A DNA stretch of 8,946 bases from positions 1-8,946 of the forward strand of contig JBIOYL010000150.1 of the NCBI GenBank assembly GCA_044870185.1, written 5' to 3'. This DNA comes from JBIOYL01 sp044870185 (GTDB taxonomy: Bacteria; Actinomycetota; CALGFH01). The notes beneath the pieces were generated by a model. That model saw only the letters and a list, made by a program, of their open reading frames with translations. It did no database searches and was not told the origin of the DNA. The position numbers were made by a program, and so were the translations under genes. How positions within the stretch are numbered: position 1 is the stretch's first letter; each line of letters opens with the position of its first letter. Shown one piece after another: positions 1-7,492 of this stretch.

Positions 1-152
1 CGAACCCGGCCATGAGCGATGCCGGGAACGGCCACGGCTGCGACGAGCAGTAGCGCGGCGAGCTCCCCGTCCACGGCGGCGGCGCGCCGGCGGGCCGGCG
101 CGCCGCCATCGGCCAGCGTCAGGGCGCTGGCGCTGCGCAGCTCAGAGAGCAT
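1..152 (-). CDS. glnD: Probable PII uridylyl/adenylyltransferase GlnD, N-terminal part (runs off the left edge)
   Basis: An open frame begins with ATG at 152-150, inside the last codons of glnB, and stays open to the window edge, giving 50 residues. It reads MLSELRSASAL, then an arginine cluster (PARRRAAAVDG) and a hydrophobic stretch (ELAALLLVAAVAV). Actinobacterial GlnD proteins have this layout ahead of their nucleotidyltransferase motif (GGYGR...SDLDL), but that motif would lie outside the window. GlnD modifies the T-loop tyrosine of PII according to glutamine level, and amt-glnB-glnD is the usual gene order in actinomycetes, so context supports the call strongly. A G-rich stretch (GGGGGTGG, 153-160) just before the ATG could serve as a weak ribosome binding site. 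The overlap with glnB suggests translational coupling. GTG at 74 is an alternative start. The identity rests on context and weak N-terminal similarity, because no catalytic residue is visible. Confidence 0.55.
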   Translation of the reverse strand, partial: MLSELRSASALTLADGGAPARRRAAAVDGELAALLLVAAVAVPGIAHGRV

Positions 153-476
153 CCACCCCCATTTCGCCGGTGCGGATGCGCACGACCTGCTCGGCCGGGA
201 CCACCCAGACCTTGCCGTCGCCGATCTCGCCGGTCCGGGCGCCCGCGACGATCGCCTTCACCACGTCGTCGACCTGGTCGTCGTCCACGGCGATCTCGAC
301 CCGCAGCTTGGGGACGAACTCCACCTGGTACTCGGCCCCGCGGTACACCTCGGTGTGGCCACGCTGGCGGCCGAACCCGCGCGCGTCGGTGATGGTCATC
401 CCCTGGATGCCGACCCCTTCGAGCGCCTCCTTCACCTCGTCGAGCTTGAAGGGCTTGATGACGGCGACGACGAGCT

Positions 477-480
<4 letters not shown>
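142..480 (-). CDS. glnB: Nitrogen regulatory protein PII (GlnB/GlnK)
   Basis: This 112-residue protein has the normal PII length. PII is a cytoplasmic trimer that senses ATP/ADP and 2-oxoglutarate and controls the ammonium channel and other nitrogen targets. The N-terminus MKLVVAVIKPFKLDEV is typical. The T-loop is intact, with G37, Q39, the modification-site tyrosine Y51 (YRGAEYQVEF) and K58. The B-loop nucleotide-binding segment TGEIGDGK covers residues 83-90, and R101 and R103 supply the C-terminal nucleotide contacts. Actinobacterial homologues are adenylylated at Y51 and those of proteobacteria are uridylylated. The ATG overlaps the amtB stop in an ATGA arrangement, and an AAGGAGAG ribosome binding site lies about 8-10 bases upstream inside amtB. 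Pairing with amtB suggests a GlnK-like role, binding the channel and closing it when ammonium is high. Confidence 0.97.
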
Positions 481-1826
<1,346 letters not shown>

Positions 1827-1881
1827 TGCGATAGGTCCTCCCTGCTCGCTGTCCTGACCGCCAGACAAGTACGCCGTCGGT

Positions 1882-1919
1882 GTTGCCGTGAGGTTTCGTG
1901 GCCGTTGAACCCTCGTTAC
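1882..1919 (-). promoter_or_regulatory. Putative GlnR operator upstream of amtB-glnB-glnD
   Basis: Read on the minus strand, four 5-bp half-sites follow one another with 6-bp spacers: GTAAC (1919-1915), TCAAC (1908-1904), GAAAC (1897-1893) and GCAAC (1886-1882). The actinobacterial GlnR box is described as GTnAC-n6-GAAAC repeated. The four sites here match it at 5/5, 3/5, 4/5 and 4/5 positions, with perfect 11-bp phasing. The box lies 56-93 bases upstream of the amtB start, a normal position for activation of amtB under nitrogen limitation. No convincing -10 element could be assigned between the box and the gene. That GlnR binds here is an inference from the pattern. Confidence 0.65.
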
Positions 1920-2017
1920 GTGGCCGCGCGCCGCGCGTCGGGCCTGGTCGCGCGTCCGCTCCCCGAGCGTTGGGCCCTGGTCGCGGCCGCTCCACGGCCG
2001 GACCGCCCCAGGCCGGA

Positions 2018-2040
2018 TTGTCACAGGTGACCAGTACGCT
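2018..2040 (+). promoter_or_regulatory. Putative PafBC-type (RecA-NDp) DNA-damage promoter of the rad52-like/ssb/recD2 operon
   Basis: TTGTCA (2018-2023) and TACGCT (2035-2040) are separated by 11 bp. The LexA/RecA-independent damage promoter of mycobacteria and other actinobacteria has the consensus TTGTCRGTG-N8-TAnnnT, which gives the same 11-bp gap between TTGTCR and TAnnnT. All six TTGTCR bases and the TAnnnT pattern match. Of the middle GTG only the last G is kept, since CAG stands there. An 11-bp spacer is too short for an ordinary sigma-70-type promoter, which makes the match more specific. Transcription would start near 2046-2048. PafBC is the known activator of this promoter class. 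Confidence 0.6.
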
Positions 2041-2074
2041 CTTCCTGCATGAGGCCACCCCGGCCCCGATCCCC

Positions 2075-2080
2075 GAGGAG
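2075..2080 (+). promoter_or_regulatory. Ribosome binding site fixing the GTG start of the Rad52-like gene
   Basis: GAGGAG ends 8 bases before the GTG at 2089, an ideal spacing. It selects this GTG over the ATG at 2081, which directly abuts the site and opens only a four-codon frame (ATG ACC TGG TGA). Confidence 0.75.
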
Positions 2081-2088
2081 ATGACCTG

Positions 2089-3243
2089 GTGAGCACCACC
2101 CAGACGGCGCCGGCCGCACCGATCCACGACCTCGTCGAGCTGGCCCGCCCGTTCCCCGACGGCTTCATCGAGCGCAAGGACGGCAACGACTACGTGGCCC
2201 ACCACGTGGTCAACCAGCGTCTGCTGTCGATCGTCGGCCCGTTCGACTTTGAGCTGGTCGAGGTGCTGCGCGGCGACGTGGCCGAGGTGGCGCCGGACCC
2301 TGCCGGCAAGAGCCGGCGCGCCAGGGCCGGCACGCCGGCGCTGCACGACGTCGTGGTGGGCGGCATCTGGCGGCTCACCTGCGACATCGACGGCCGCCGG
2401 GTGCGCATAGAGGAGGTCGGCGACGTCGGCGACGTGCACAACTGGCCCCACGACGGGGCGCGCCTCAAGGACGCCGCCTCGGACGCCCTCAAACGCTGCG
2501 CCATGCGCCTCGGCCTCGGCCTGCACCTGTGGGCGCAGGAGTACTACTTCCTCGACCATCAGCTGCATGCCGTGCGGGACGACCAGGGCGGCGGCACGGC
2601 GGACGCCGAGGAGGCGGCCGCCGTGCAGCGCGCCCTGCGGGCGCTGCCCGCCGCCGCGGACGTGACGCCGGCCGTCGCTCCGGCACCGCCCGCCGCCCCG
2701 GCCGAGGCGCCCACCAAGCCGGCCGTCACGCCGGCCGAGGCGTCCAGCAAGCCAGGCATCGCGCCGGCCGCGGCGCCGGCCGCCGAGCGGTCCACCGCCC
2801 GGTCGGGGCGTGCGGAGCGGGCGCGACCCGGCGGTGGCCGGCAGCGACGCTCGGCCGCCGCGGACGCCACGCCCCCGGCGGCACGCGGTCGCCGCGGCGC
2901 GGCGCCGGGCGGTGCGGCCGACGACGAGGAGACCGGGACCAGGCGCATGCCGGCGCCGGGCACCGCGCGCTGGGAGCCGCCGGGCGAAGAGCTGGTCCGG
3001 CGCTTCGACCTCCTGGTCGAGGCGGCCGGGGTCAGCACCACCGACGCGCGCGAGTTCCTGCGCCGCAGCCCCTACTACGGCGGCGTGGCCGACCCGGGCA
3101 AGCTGCACGGCCCGACCCTGGCGCGGCTGGTCGCGCGCATGGGGGAGGAGCGCGGCGACGTCTCCGGCCTGGCCGCCTTCCGCGCCAAAGTCGACCAGGT
3201 GCTCGGCCGCCCGGCCGAGCCGGCGGCGCCCGAGCCGGCGTGA
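2089..3243 (+). CDS. Rad52/Rad22-family single-strand annealing protein with extra C-terminal domain
   Basis: The 384-residue protein has three parts. Residues 13-160 resemble the Rad52/Rad22 annealing fold: LARPFPDGFIERK, then YVAHHVVNQRLLSIVGPFDFEL (35-56), a beta-rich section (VGGIWRLTCDIDGRRVRIEEVGD), and the family's most recognisable helix, KDAASDALKRCAMRLGLG (127-144). Such proteins bind ssDNA, usually as rings, and anneal complementary strands. Residues about 170-290 are an Ala/Pro/Arg-rich, probably disordered linker with an 11-residue repeat. Residues about 295-375 (from W295) form a compact, mostly helical domain with LVEAAGVSTTDAREFLRRSPYYGG that I do not recognise. The gene heads an operon with ssb and recD2, as expected for an annealing partner. 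Base composition matches its neighbours. The Rad52-like fold is fairly secure, but closer family placement (Rad52, DdrA-like or phage-type) is not settled. Confidence 0.82.
   Translation: MSTTQTAPAAPIHDLVELARPFPDGFIERKDGNDYVAHHVVNQRLLSIVGPFDFELVEVLRGDVAEVAPDPAGKSRRARAGTPALHDVVVGGIWRLTCDIDGRRVRIEEVGDVGDVHNWPHDGARLKDAASDALKRCAMRLGLGLHLWAQEYYFLDHQLHAVRDDQGGGTADAEEAAAVQRALRALPAAADVTPAVAPAPPAAPAEAPTKPAVTPAEASSKPGIAPAAAPAAERSTARSGRAERARPGGGRQRRSAAADATPPAARGRRGAAPGGAADDEETGTRRMPAPGTARWEPPGEELVRRFDLLVEAAGVSTTDAREFLRRSPYYGGVADPGKLHGPTLARLVARMGEERGDVSGLAAFRAKVDQVLGRPAEPAAPEPA
2698..2760. repeat. Imperfect 33-bp tandem repeat in the linker of the Rad52-like gene
   Basis: The segment at 2698-2727 recurs with a few substitutions at 2731-2760, a period of 33 bp or 11 codons. 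It encodes PAEAPTKPAV and then PAEASSKPGI. It lies inside the low-complexity linker and preserves the reading frame, so it probably arose by slippage in a region under weak constraint. Confidence 0.7.
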
Positions 3244-3251
3244 GCATCATC

Positions 3252-3281
3252 TGGGCGGCCGCCCACCGGACGGCCGCCCGG
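3252..3281. repeat. Pair of adjacent GC palindromes between the Rad52-like gene and ssb
   Basis: TGGGCGGCCGCCCA (3252-3265) is a perfect palindrome. A second, near-perfect one (one mismatched pair, 3266-3281) follows at once, and the shared core GGnCGGCCGCCC repeats 15 bp apart. No T-tract follows, so a classic intrinsic terminator is unlikely. The structure could still lower read-through, stabilise mRNA ends or bind a protein. Confidence 0.5.
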
Positions 3282-3316
3282 CACCAGCACCAGGCAAGAC
3301 GAGAGGAGCTCCACCA

Positions 3317-3844
3317 GTGACCGACAACCAGGTAACGCTCGTCGGCAACCTGACCGACGACCCGGAGCTGCGCTCCACGCCGAGCGGCATCCCCGTGGCC
3401 AGCTTCCGCCTCGCCGTGAACCAGCGGGTCCGTGACGGCGAGGGCTGGCGGGACGCCGAGGCGTCGTTCTTCCGCGTCAACGTCTGGCGCGAGCAGGCCC
3501 AGCACGCGGCCAAGAGCCTGCGCAAGGGCGCCCGCTGCGTGGTCGTCGGGCGGCTGAAGTCCCGCTCGTGGGAGACCCCCGAGGGCGAGCGACGATCGGT
3601 CGTCGAGGTCGAGGCCGACGAGGTGGCGGCCAGCCTCAGGTTCGCCACCGCCACGGTGCGCCGGGTGGCCGCCGAGCCGGCCGCGCTCGTCGAGCCATCC
3701 CGGCCGGCCGAACCGGCCGCGCCGGCCGGCGCCGCCCGCCCGGCCGCGGGTGGCCGCCGAGGCGACGGCGACGGGGCCGGCGAGCGGGCCCGGCCGGGCT
3801 CGCCGCCGAGCCCGATCTTCGACGTGGACGAGGTGCCGTTCTAA
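3317..3844 (+). CDS. ssb: Single-stranded DNA-binding protein (operon-associated paralogue)
   Basis: The 175-residue protein starts at GTG 3317, chosen because GAGGAG (3303-3308) sits 8 bases upstream and the sequence then begins TDNQVTLVGNLTDDPELRST, the canonical SSB strand 1. The OB-fold covers about residues 1-113, with G10-N11 and the aromatics F30, FFRVNVW and W in SRSWETPEG that stack on bases. Residues 115-165 are a Pro/Ala/Gly-rich disordered linker. The last seven residues, DVDEVPF, are the acidic tip through which SSB recruits repair and replication proteins. The housekeeping actinobacterial ssb lies between rpsF and rplI. This copy instead sits between a Rad52-like gene and recD2, so it is probably a specialised paralogue. 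Open frame extends further upstream but lies over the previous gene and is not SSB-like. Confidence 0.93.
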   Translation: MTDNQVTLVGNLTDDPELRSTPSGIPVASFRLAVNQRVRDGEGWRDAEASFFRVNVWREQAQHAAKSLRKGARCVVVGRLKSRSWETPEGERRSVVEVEADEVAASLRFATATVRRVAAEPAALVEPSRPAEPAAPAGAARPAAGGRRGDGDGAGERARPGSPPSPIFDVDEVPF

Positions 3845-3871
3845 CCCGGCCGGCGCGGGGGAGCACGCGGC

Positions 3872-6184
3872 ATGACCATGCCCACGCCCGTCCCGTCTCC
3901 CGCGCCGACGCCGCCGGCAGCGCTCGACGCGGTGCTCGAGCGCATCACCTACGCCAACGAGGAGACCGGCTACACCGTCGCCCGGGTGGCCACCGACCGC
4001 TCCAGCGACCTGGTCACCGTGGTCGGGGCGCTGCTCGGCGCCCAGCCCGGCGAGCGCCTGCGCCTGCACGGCCGCTGGCGCAGCCATCCCCAGTACGGCC
4101 GCCAGTTCGAGGTGCAGCACTACACCACCGTGCTGCCGGCCACGATCCAGGGCATCCGCCGCTACCTCGGCTCGGGGCTGATCAGGGGGATCGGCCCCAA
4201 GATGGCCGAGCGGATCGTCGCCCACTTCGGCACCGACACGCTGCGGGTGATCGAAGCCGAGTCCGGCCGCCTGCTCGACGTGCCCGGGCTCGGCCCCAAG
4301 CGCGCGGCCATGATCGGCGCCGCCTGGCAGGAGCAGAAGGCGATCAAGGAGGTGATGGTCTTCCTGCAGGGCGTCGGCGTGTCCACCTCGCTGGCGGTGC
4401 GCATCTACAAGGCCTACCGCGACGAGGCGATCGCGGTCGTGCGGCGCGAGCCCTACCGGCTGGCCGCCGACGTGTGGGGGATCGGCTTCAAGACGGCCGA
4501 CACGATCGCCCGCAGCATGGGCATCGCCCACGACAGCCCCGAGCGCATCAAGGCCGGGCTGCAGTTCGCGCTGTCGCAGGCGAGCGAGGACGGCCACTGC
4601 TTCCTGCCCGAGGCCGAGCTGGTCGCCAAGGCGGCCGAGATCCTGGGGGTCGCCGAGCCGCTCGCCGAGCGCTGCCTGGACGAGCTGGTCCGCGAGCGGG
4701 GCGTGATCCGCGACCCGCTGCCCGTCCCGGGCCTCGACCACACCGTCCAGGCCGTCTACCTCGTCCCCTTCCACCGCGCCGAGGTGTCGCTGGCCGCCGC
4801 GCTGCTGCGCCTGCTGCACGCGCCCGCCCAGCTCGACCGGCTGCCCGCCTTCAAGGCGGTCGACTGGCCGGCGGCGTTCGGCTGGCTGCAGCGCCGCACC
4901 GGCATGATGCTCGCGCCCGAGCAGGCGGCGGCCGTGCGCCTGGCCCTGACCGAACGGGTGGCGGTGCTGACCGGCGGGCCGGGCTGCGGCAAGAGCTTCA
5001 CCGTCCGGGCGGTGGTCGCCCTGGCCCGCGCCAAGAACGCCAAGGTCCTGCTGGCCGCGCCGACCGGCCGGGCCGCCAAGCGCCTGGCCGAGCTGGCCGG
5101 GCTGGAGGCCCAGACCCTGCACCGGCTGCTGGAGCTGCGCCCCGGCGGCGACGCCGCCTTCGACCGCGACCGGCCGCTCGACGCCGACCTGGTCGTGGTC
5201 GACGAGGTCTCCATGCTCGACCTGCTGCTGGCCAACAAGCTCGTCAAGGCGGTCCCGCCCGGCGCCCACCTGCTGCTGGTCGGCGACGTGGACCAGCTTC
5301 CCAGCGTGGGGCCGGGCGAGGTGCTGCGCGACCTGCTCGACGCCGCCCACCCCGACGGCGGCTCGGCGGCCCGCGCCGTGCTCCCGCGTGTGCGCCTGAC
5401 CCGCGTGTTCCGGCAGGCCCGGCAAAGCGGCGTCGTCGCCAACGCCCACCGCATCAACGCGGGGCAGCCGCCGCGCACCTGGGACCTGGACGACTTCTTC
5501 CTGTTCGCCGAGGAGGACCCGGAGCGGCTGGCCGAGCTGGTGATCGACATCGTCGCCACCCGGCTGCCGCGCCGCTTCGGCCTCGACCCGCGGCGCGACG
5601 TGCAGGTCCTGTGCCCCATGCAGCGCGGGGCGGCCGGCGCGGGGGTGCTGAACGAGCGCCTGCAGCAGGCGCTGACCCCGGCCCGGCCGGGGCTGCCCGA
5701 GCGCCGCTATGGCGGCCGCACCTACCGGGTCGGCGACAAGGTCATGCAGATCCGCAACAACTACGACAAGGGCGTGTTCAACGGGTCGGTCGGGGTGGTG
5801 ATCGGCCTGTCGCCGGAGGACGCCGAGCTGTGTGTCCGGCTGGACGAGGACGAGGAGGTCCGCTACGGCTTCGACGAGCTGGACGAGCTCACCCACGCCT
5901 ACGCGGTCACCGTCCACCGCTCCCAGGGCAGCGAGTATCCCTGCGTGGTCGTCCCGCTGGCCATGAGCTCCTGGCTGCTGCTGCAGCGCAACCTGCTGTA
6001 CACCGCGGTGACCAGAGCCCAGCGCATGGTGGTGCTGGCCGGCAGCCGGCGTGCCCTTGCCAGGGCCGTGCGGACCGAGGGGGCGGGCCGCCGCTACACC
6101 GCCCTGGACGAGCGGCTGCGGCGCGGCGACGCCCGGGCCGCAGCCGGCGGGCCCGACGCCGGCGCGCCGGCCGGCCGAGCCTAG
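3872..6184 (+). CDS. recD2: RecD2-like SF1B DNA helicase
   Basis: At 770 residues this has the size of RecD2/YrrC, the long RecD class with an N-terminal extension that acts without RecBC as a 5'-3' helicase. The ATG at 3872 has GGGGGAG 8 bases upstream. The N-terminal part contains helix-hairpin-helix-like segments (IRGIGPKMAERIV and LLDVPGLGPKRAAMIG, about residues 105-155). Helicase motifs follow in order: Walker A GGPGCGKS at 368-375, Walker B with D444-E445 in VVVDEVSML, motif III GDVDQLPSVG from 471, an R-finger-like LTRVFRQ region, GDKVMQIRNNYDKGVFNG, and HRSQGSEYP with YTAVTRAQ (710-717). All key residues appear intact, so an active ATPase is expected. It follows ssb by 27 bp and probably shares its transcript. 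No recB or recC gene is nearby. It may unwind DNA for the annealing protein or remove obstacles during break repair. Confidence 0.93.
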   Translation: MTMPTPVPSPAPTPPAALDAVLERITYANEETGYTVARVATDRSSDLVTVVGALLGAQPGERLRLHGRWRSHPQYGRQFEVQHYTTVLPATIQGIRRYLGSGLIRGIGPKMAERIVAHFGTDTLRVIEAESGRLLDVPGLGPKRAAMIGAAWQEQKAIKEVMVFLQGVGVSTSLAVRIYKAYRDEAIAVVRREPYRLAADVWGIGFKTADTIARSMGIAHDSPERIKAGLQFALSQASEDGHCFLPEAELVAKAAEILGVAEPLAERCLDELVRERGVIRDPLPVPGLDHTVQAVYLVPFHRAEVSLAAALLRLLHAPAQLDRLPAFKAVDWPAAFGWLQRRTGMMLAPEQAAAVRLALTERVAVLTGGPGCGKSFTVRAVVALARAKNAKVLLAAPTGRAAKRLAELAGLEAQTLHRLLELRPGGDAAFDRDRPLDADLVVVDEVSMLDLLLANKLVKAVPPGAHLLLVGDVDQLPSVGPGEVLRDLLDAAHPDGGSAARAVLPRVRLTRVFRQARQSGVVANAHRINAGQPPRTWDLDDFFLFAEEDPERLAELVIDIVATRLPRRFGLDPRRDVQVLCPMQRGAAGAGVLNERLQQALTPARPGLPERRYGGRTYRVGDKVMQIRNNYDKGVFNGSVGVVIGLSPEDAELCVRLDEDEEVRYGFDELDELTHAYAVTVHRSQGSEYPCVVVPLAMSSWLLLQRNLLYTAVTRAQRMVVLAGSRRALARAVRTEGAGRRYTALDERLRRGDARAAAGGPDAGAPAGRA

Positions 6185-6208
6185 CGCGGGCGGCCGCCGA
6201 GGTGGGGC

Positions 6209-6247
6209 GGCGCGGTCCGGCGTCGGCGCGGTCCGGGGTCGGCGCGG
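6209..6247. repeat. 16-bp tandem repeat in the convergent gap after recD2
   Basis: GGCGCGGTCCGGCGTC (6209-6224) is followed directly by GGCGCGGTCCGGGGTC (6225-6240) and a partial third copy, GGCGCGG (6241-6247). It fills most of the 69-bp space between the convergent recD2 and antiporter genes. I see no T-tract terminator in this gap. Confidence 0.8.
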
Positions 6248-6253
6248 CCGCGT

Positions 6254-7486
6254 TCAGCTTGGCTGCTTGCGCCGGGTCGCCGCGGCCGCGACCGGCCCGC
6301 CGGCGGCCGCGGATGCGGCCGCCCGGTGCCGGGACCGCCGTCGGATGACGGTGGTCAACGGGTCGGCGGCACGGGCCAGGATCGGACCGGCCACGGCCAG
6401 CATGAGGACGTAGGCGGCCGCCAGCGGCCCGAGCCTGGGCTCCAGGCCGGCGCTGACGGCGAGCCCGGCGATCACGATCGAGAACTCGCCGTGGGCGACC
6501 AGCGCGGTGCCGGCCCGCAGCCGCCCGGGTGGGGCGATGCCGGCCCGCCGTGCCGCCCACCAGCCGGTGGCGATCTTCGTCGCCGCCGTGATCAGGGCGA
6601 GCGTGGCGGCGGCAGCGAGCACCGGGGGGATGGTGGCCGGATCGGTCTGCAGGCCGAAGAAGACGAAGAACACGGCCGCGAACAGGTCACGCAGCGGGGT
6701 CAGCAGCGTCTGGGCGCCGTGGGCGGCCGGCCCGGACAGGGCGATGCCGACCAGGAAGGCGCCGACCGCGGCCGACACCTGCAGCCGCTGCGCCAGCCCG
6801 GCCACGACCAGGGTCAGCCCCAGGACCAGCAGCAGCAACACCTCGTCGTTGGGGCTGAACACCAGCCGGCTGAGCAGCCGGCCGTAGCGCAGGCTGAGCA
6901 CCAGCACGGCGCTGACGGTGGCCAGCGCGACGGCCACGGGCACGCCGGCCGCGACCAGGCTGCCGCCGACCAGCAGGCCGCTGACCACGGGCAGGTAGGC
7001 CGCCATGGCCAGGTCCTCGAGGACGAGGATCGACAGCACGATCGGGGTCTCCCGGTTGCCGAGCCGGCCGAGGTCGCCGAGCACCTTGGCGACGATCCCC
7101 GACGACGAGATGTAGGTGACCCCGCCGAGGATGACGGCGGCCAGCACCGACCAGCCGACCAGCAGCCCGCCGAGCAGCCCCGGGGTGAAGTTGAGCACGA
7201 AGTCGACCAGGCCGGCCGGCGCCGAGCCGCGCAGGTTGGCGAGCAGCTCGTCGGCCGAGTACTCCAGGCCGAGCAGCAGGAGCAGCAGGATCACGCCGAT
7301 CTCGGCACCGATCTCGATGAACTGCTTGGCGGTCACCAGCGGCAGCAGCCCGCCGTCACCGAAGGCCAGCCCGGCCAGCAGGTACAGCGGGATGGGGGAC
7401 ACCCCCAGACGGCCGGCGAGCCGGCCCAGGATGCCCAGTGCGAGCAGCACGCCGCCCAGCTCCAGCAGCAGGGTCGCGCCGTGCAT
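6254..7486 (-). CDS. khtU: CPA2-family cation/proton antiporter, KhtU-like membrane subunit
   Basis: The 410-residue, strongly hydrophobic protein has about twelve predicted membrane segments, begins MHGATLLLELGGVLLALGIL and ends in a short basic tail. It has the monovalent cation:proton antiporter-2 pattern: FIEIGAEIGVILLLLLLGLEY (about 56-76), the ISSSG bend at 126-130, and E157-D158 in the fifth-helix motif VLEDLAM, where the conserved acidic residue takes part in ion exchange. A GEFSIVIAGLA motif lies near the C-terminus. KhtU and its relative AmhT export K+ (and NH4+ for AmhT) in exchange for protons and depend on a separate TrkA_C subunit. That subunit is encoded 6 bp upstream. Unlike KefB/KefC it lacks a fused nucleotide-binding domain. 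Substrate preference cannot be read from the sequence. Confidence 0.88.
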   Translation of the reverse strand: MHGATLLLELGGVLLALGILGRLAGRLGVSPIPLYLLAGLAFGDGGLLPLVTAKQFIEIGAEIGVILLLLLLGLEYSADELLANLRGSAPAGLVDFVLNFTPGLLGGLLVGWSVLAAVILGGVTYISSSGIVAKVLGDLGRLGNRETPIVLSILVLEDLAMAAYLPVVSGLLVGGSLVAAGVPVAVALATVSAVLVLSLRYGRLLSRLVFSPNDEVLLLLVLGLTLVVAGLAQRLQVSAAVGAFLVGIALSGPAAHGAQTLLTPLRDLFAAVFFVFFGLQTDPATIPPVLAAAATLALITAATKIATGWWAARRAGIAPPGRLRAGTALVAHGEFSIVIAGLAVSAGLEPRLGPLAAAYVLMLAVAGPILARAADPLTTVIRRRSRHRAAASAAAGGPVAAAATRRKQPS

Positions 7487-7492
7487 GCCCGC

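Noticed and set aside
1..109. Alternative minus-strand frame from ATG 109 with very high GC at third positions
   Set aside because: Its translation is rich in Pro, Ser, Trp and Cys and resembles no protein. The frame starting at 152 gives GlnD-like sequence and fits the operon.
1864..1872. TACTTG on the minus strand (1871-1866) as -10 of amtB
   Set aside because: It lacks the conserved final T and has no -35 at proper spacing, so it is too weak to list as a promoter.
2081..2092. Four-codon frame ATG ACC TGG TGA overlapping the GTG start at 2089
   Set aside because: The ATG directly abuts the ribosome site, leaving no spacing for initiation, and the frame is too short to carry meaning by itself.
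1827..2186. N-terminal extension of amtB to an upstream ATG at 2186
   Set aside because: The extra 120 residues overlap the divergent repair gene, its promoter and the GlnR-like box, and look non-coding. GTG 1826 has a good ribosome site and the family's usual N-terminus.
2810..3316. N-terminal extension of ssb into the Rad52-like gene
   Set aside because: The extension is an Arg/Pro/Ala shadow of the previous gene. The SSB fold starts at GTG 3317 with a well-spaced ribosome site.
3032..5917. 961-codon minus-strand open frame opposite recD2 and ssb
   Set aside because: It lies antisense to two genes with intact family motifs. Its translation is rich in His, Asp, Gln and Arg with no recognisable domain, typical of a shadow frame in GC-rich DNA.
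3568..6348. 926-codon plus-strand open frame overlapping recD2
   Set aside because: It is a +1-type shadow of recD2 composed mostly of Arg, Gly, Ala and Pro, with no helicase motif.
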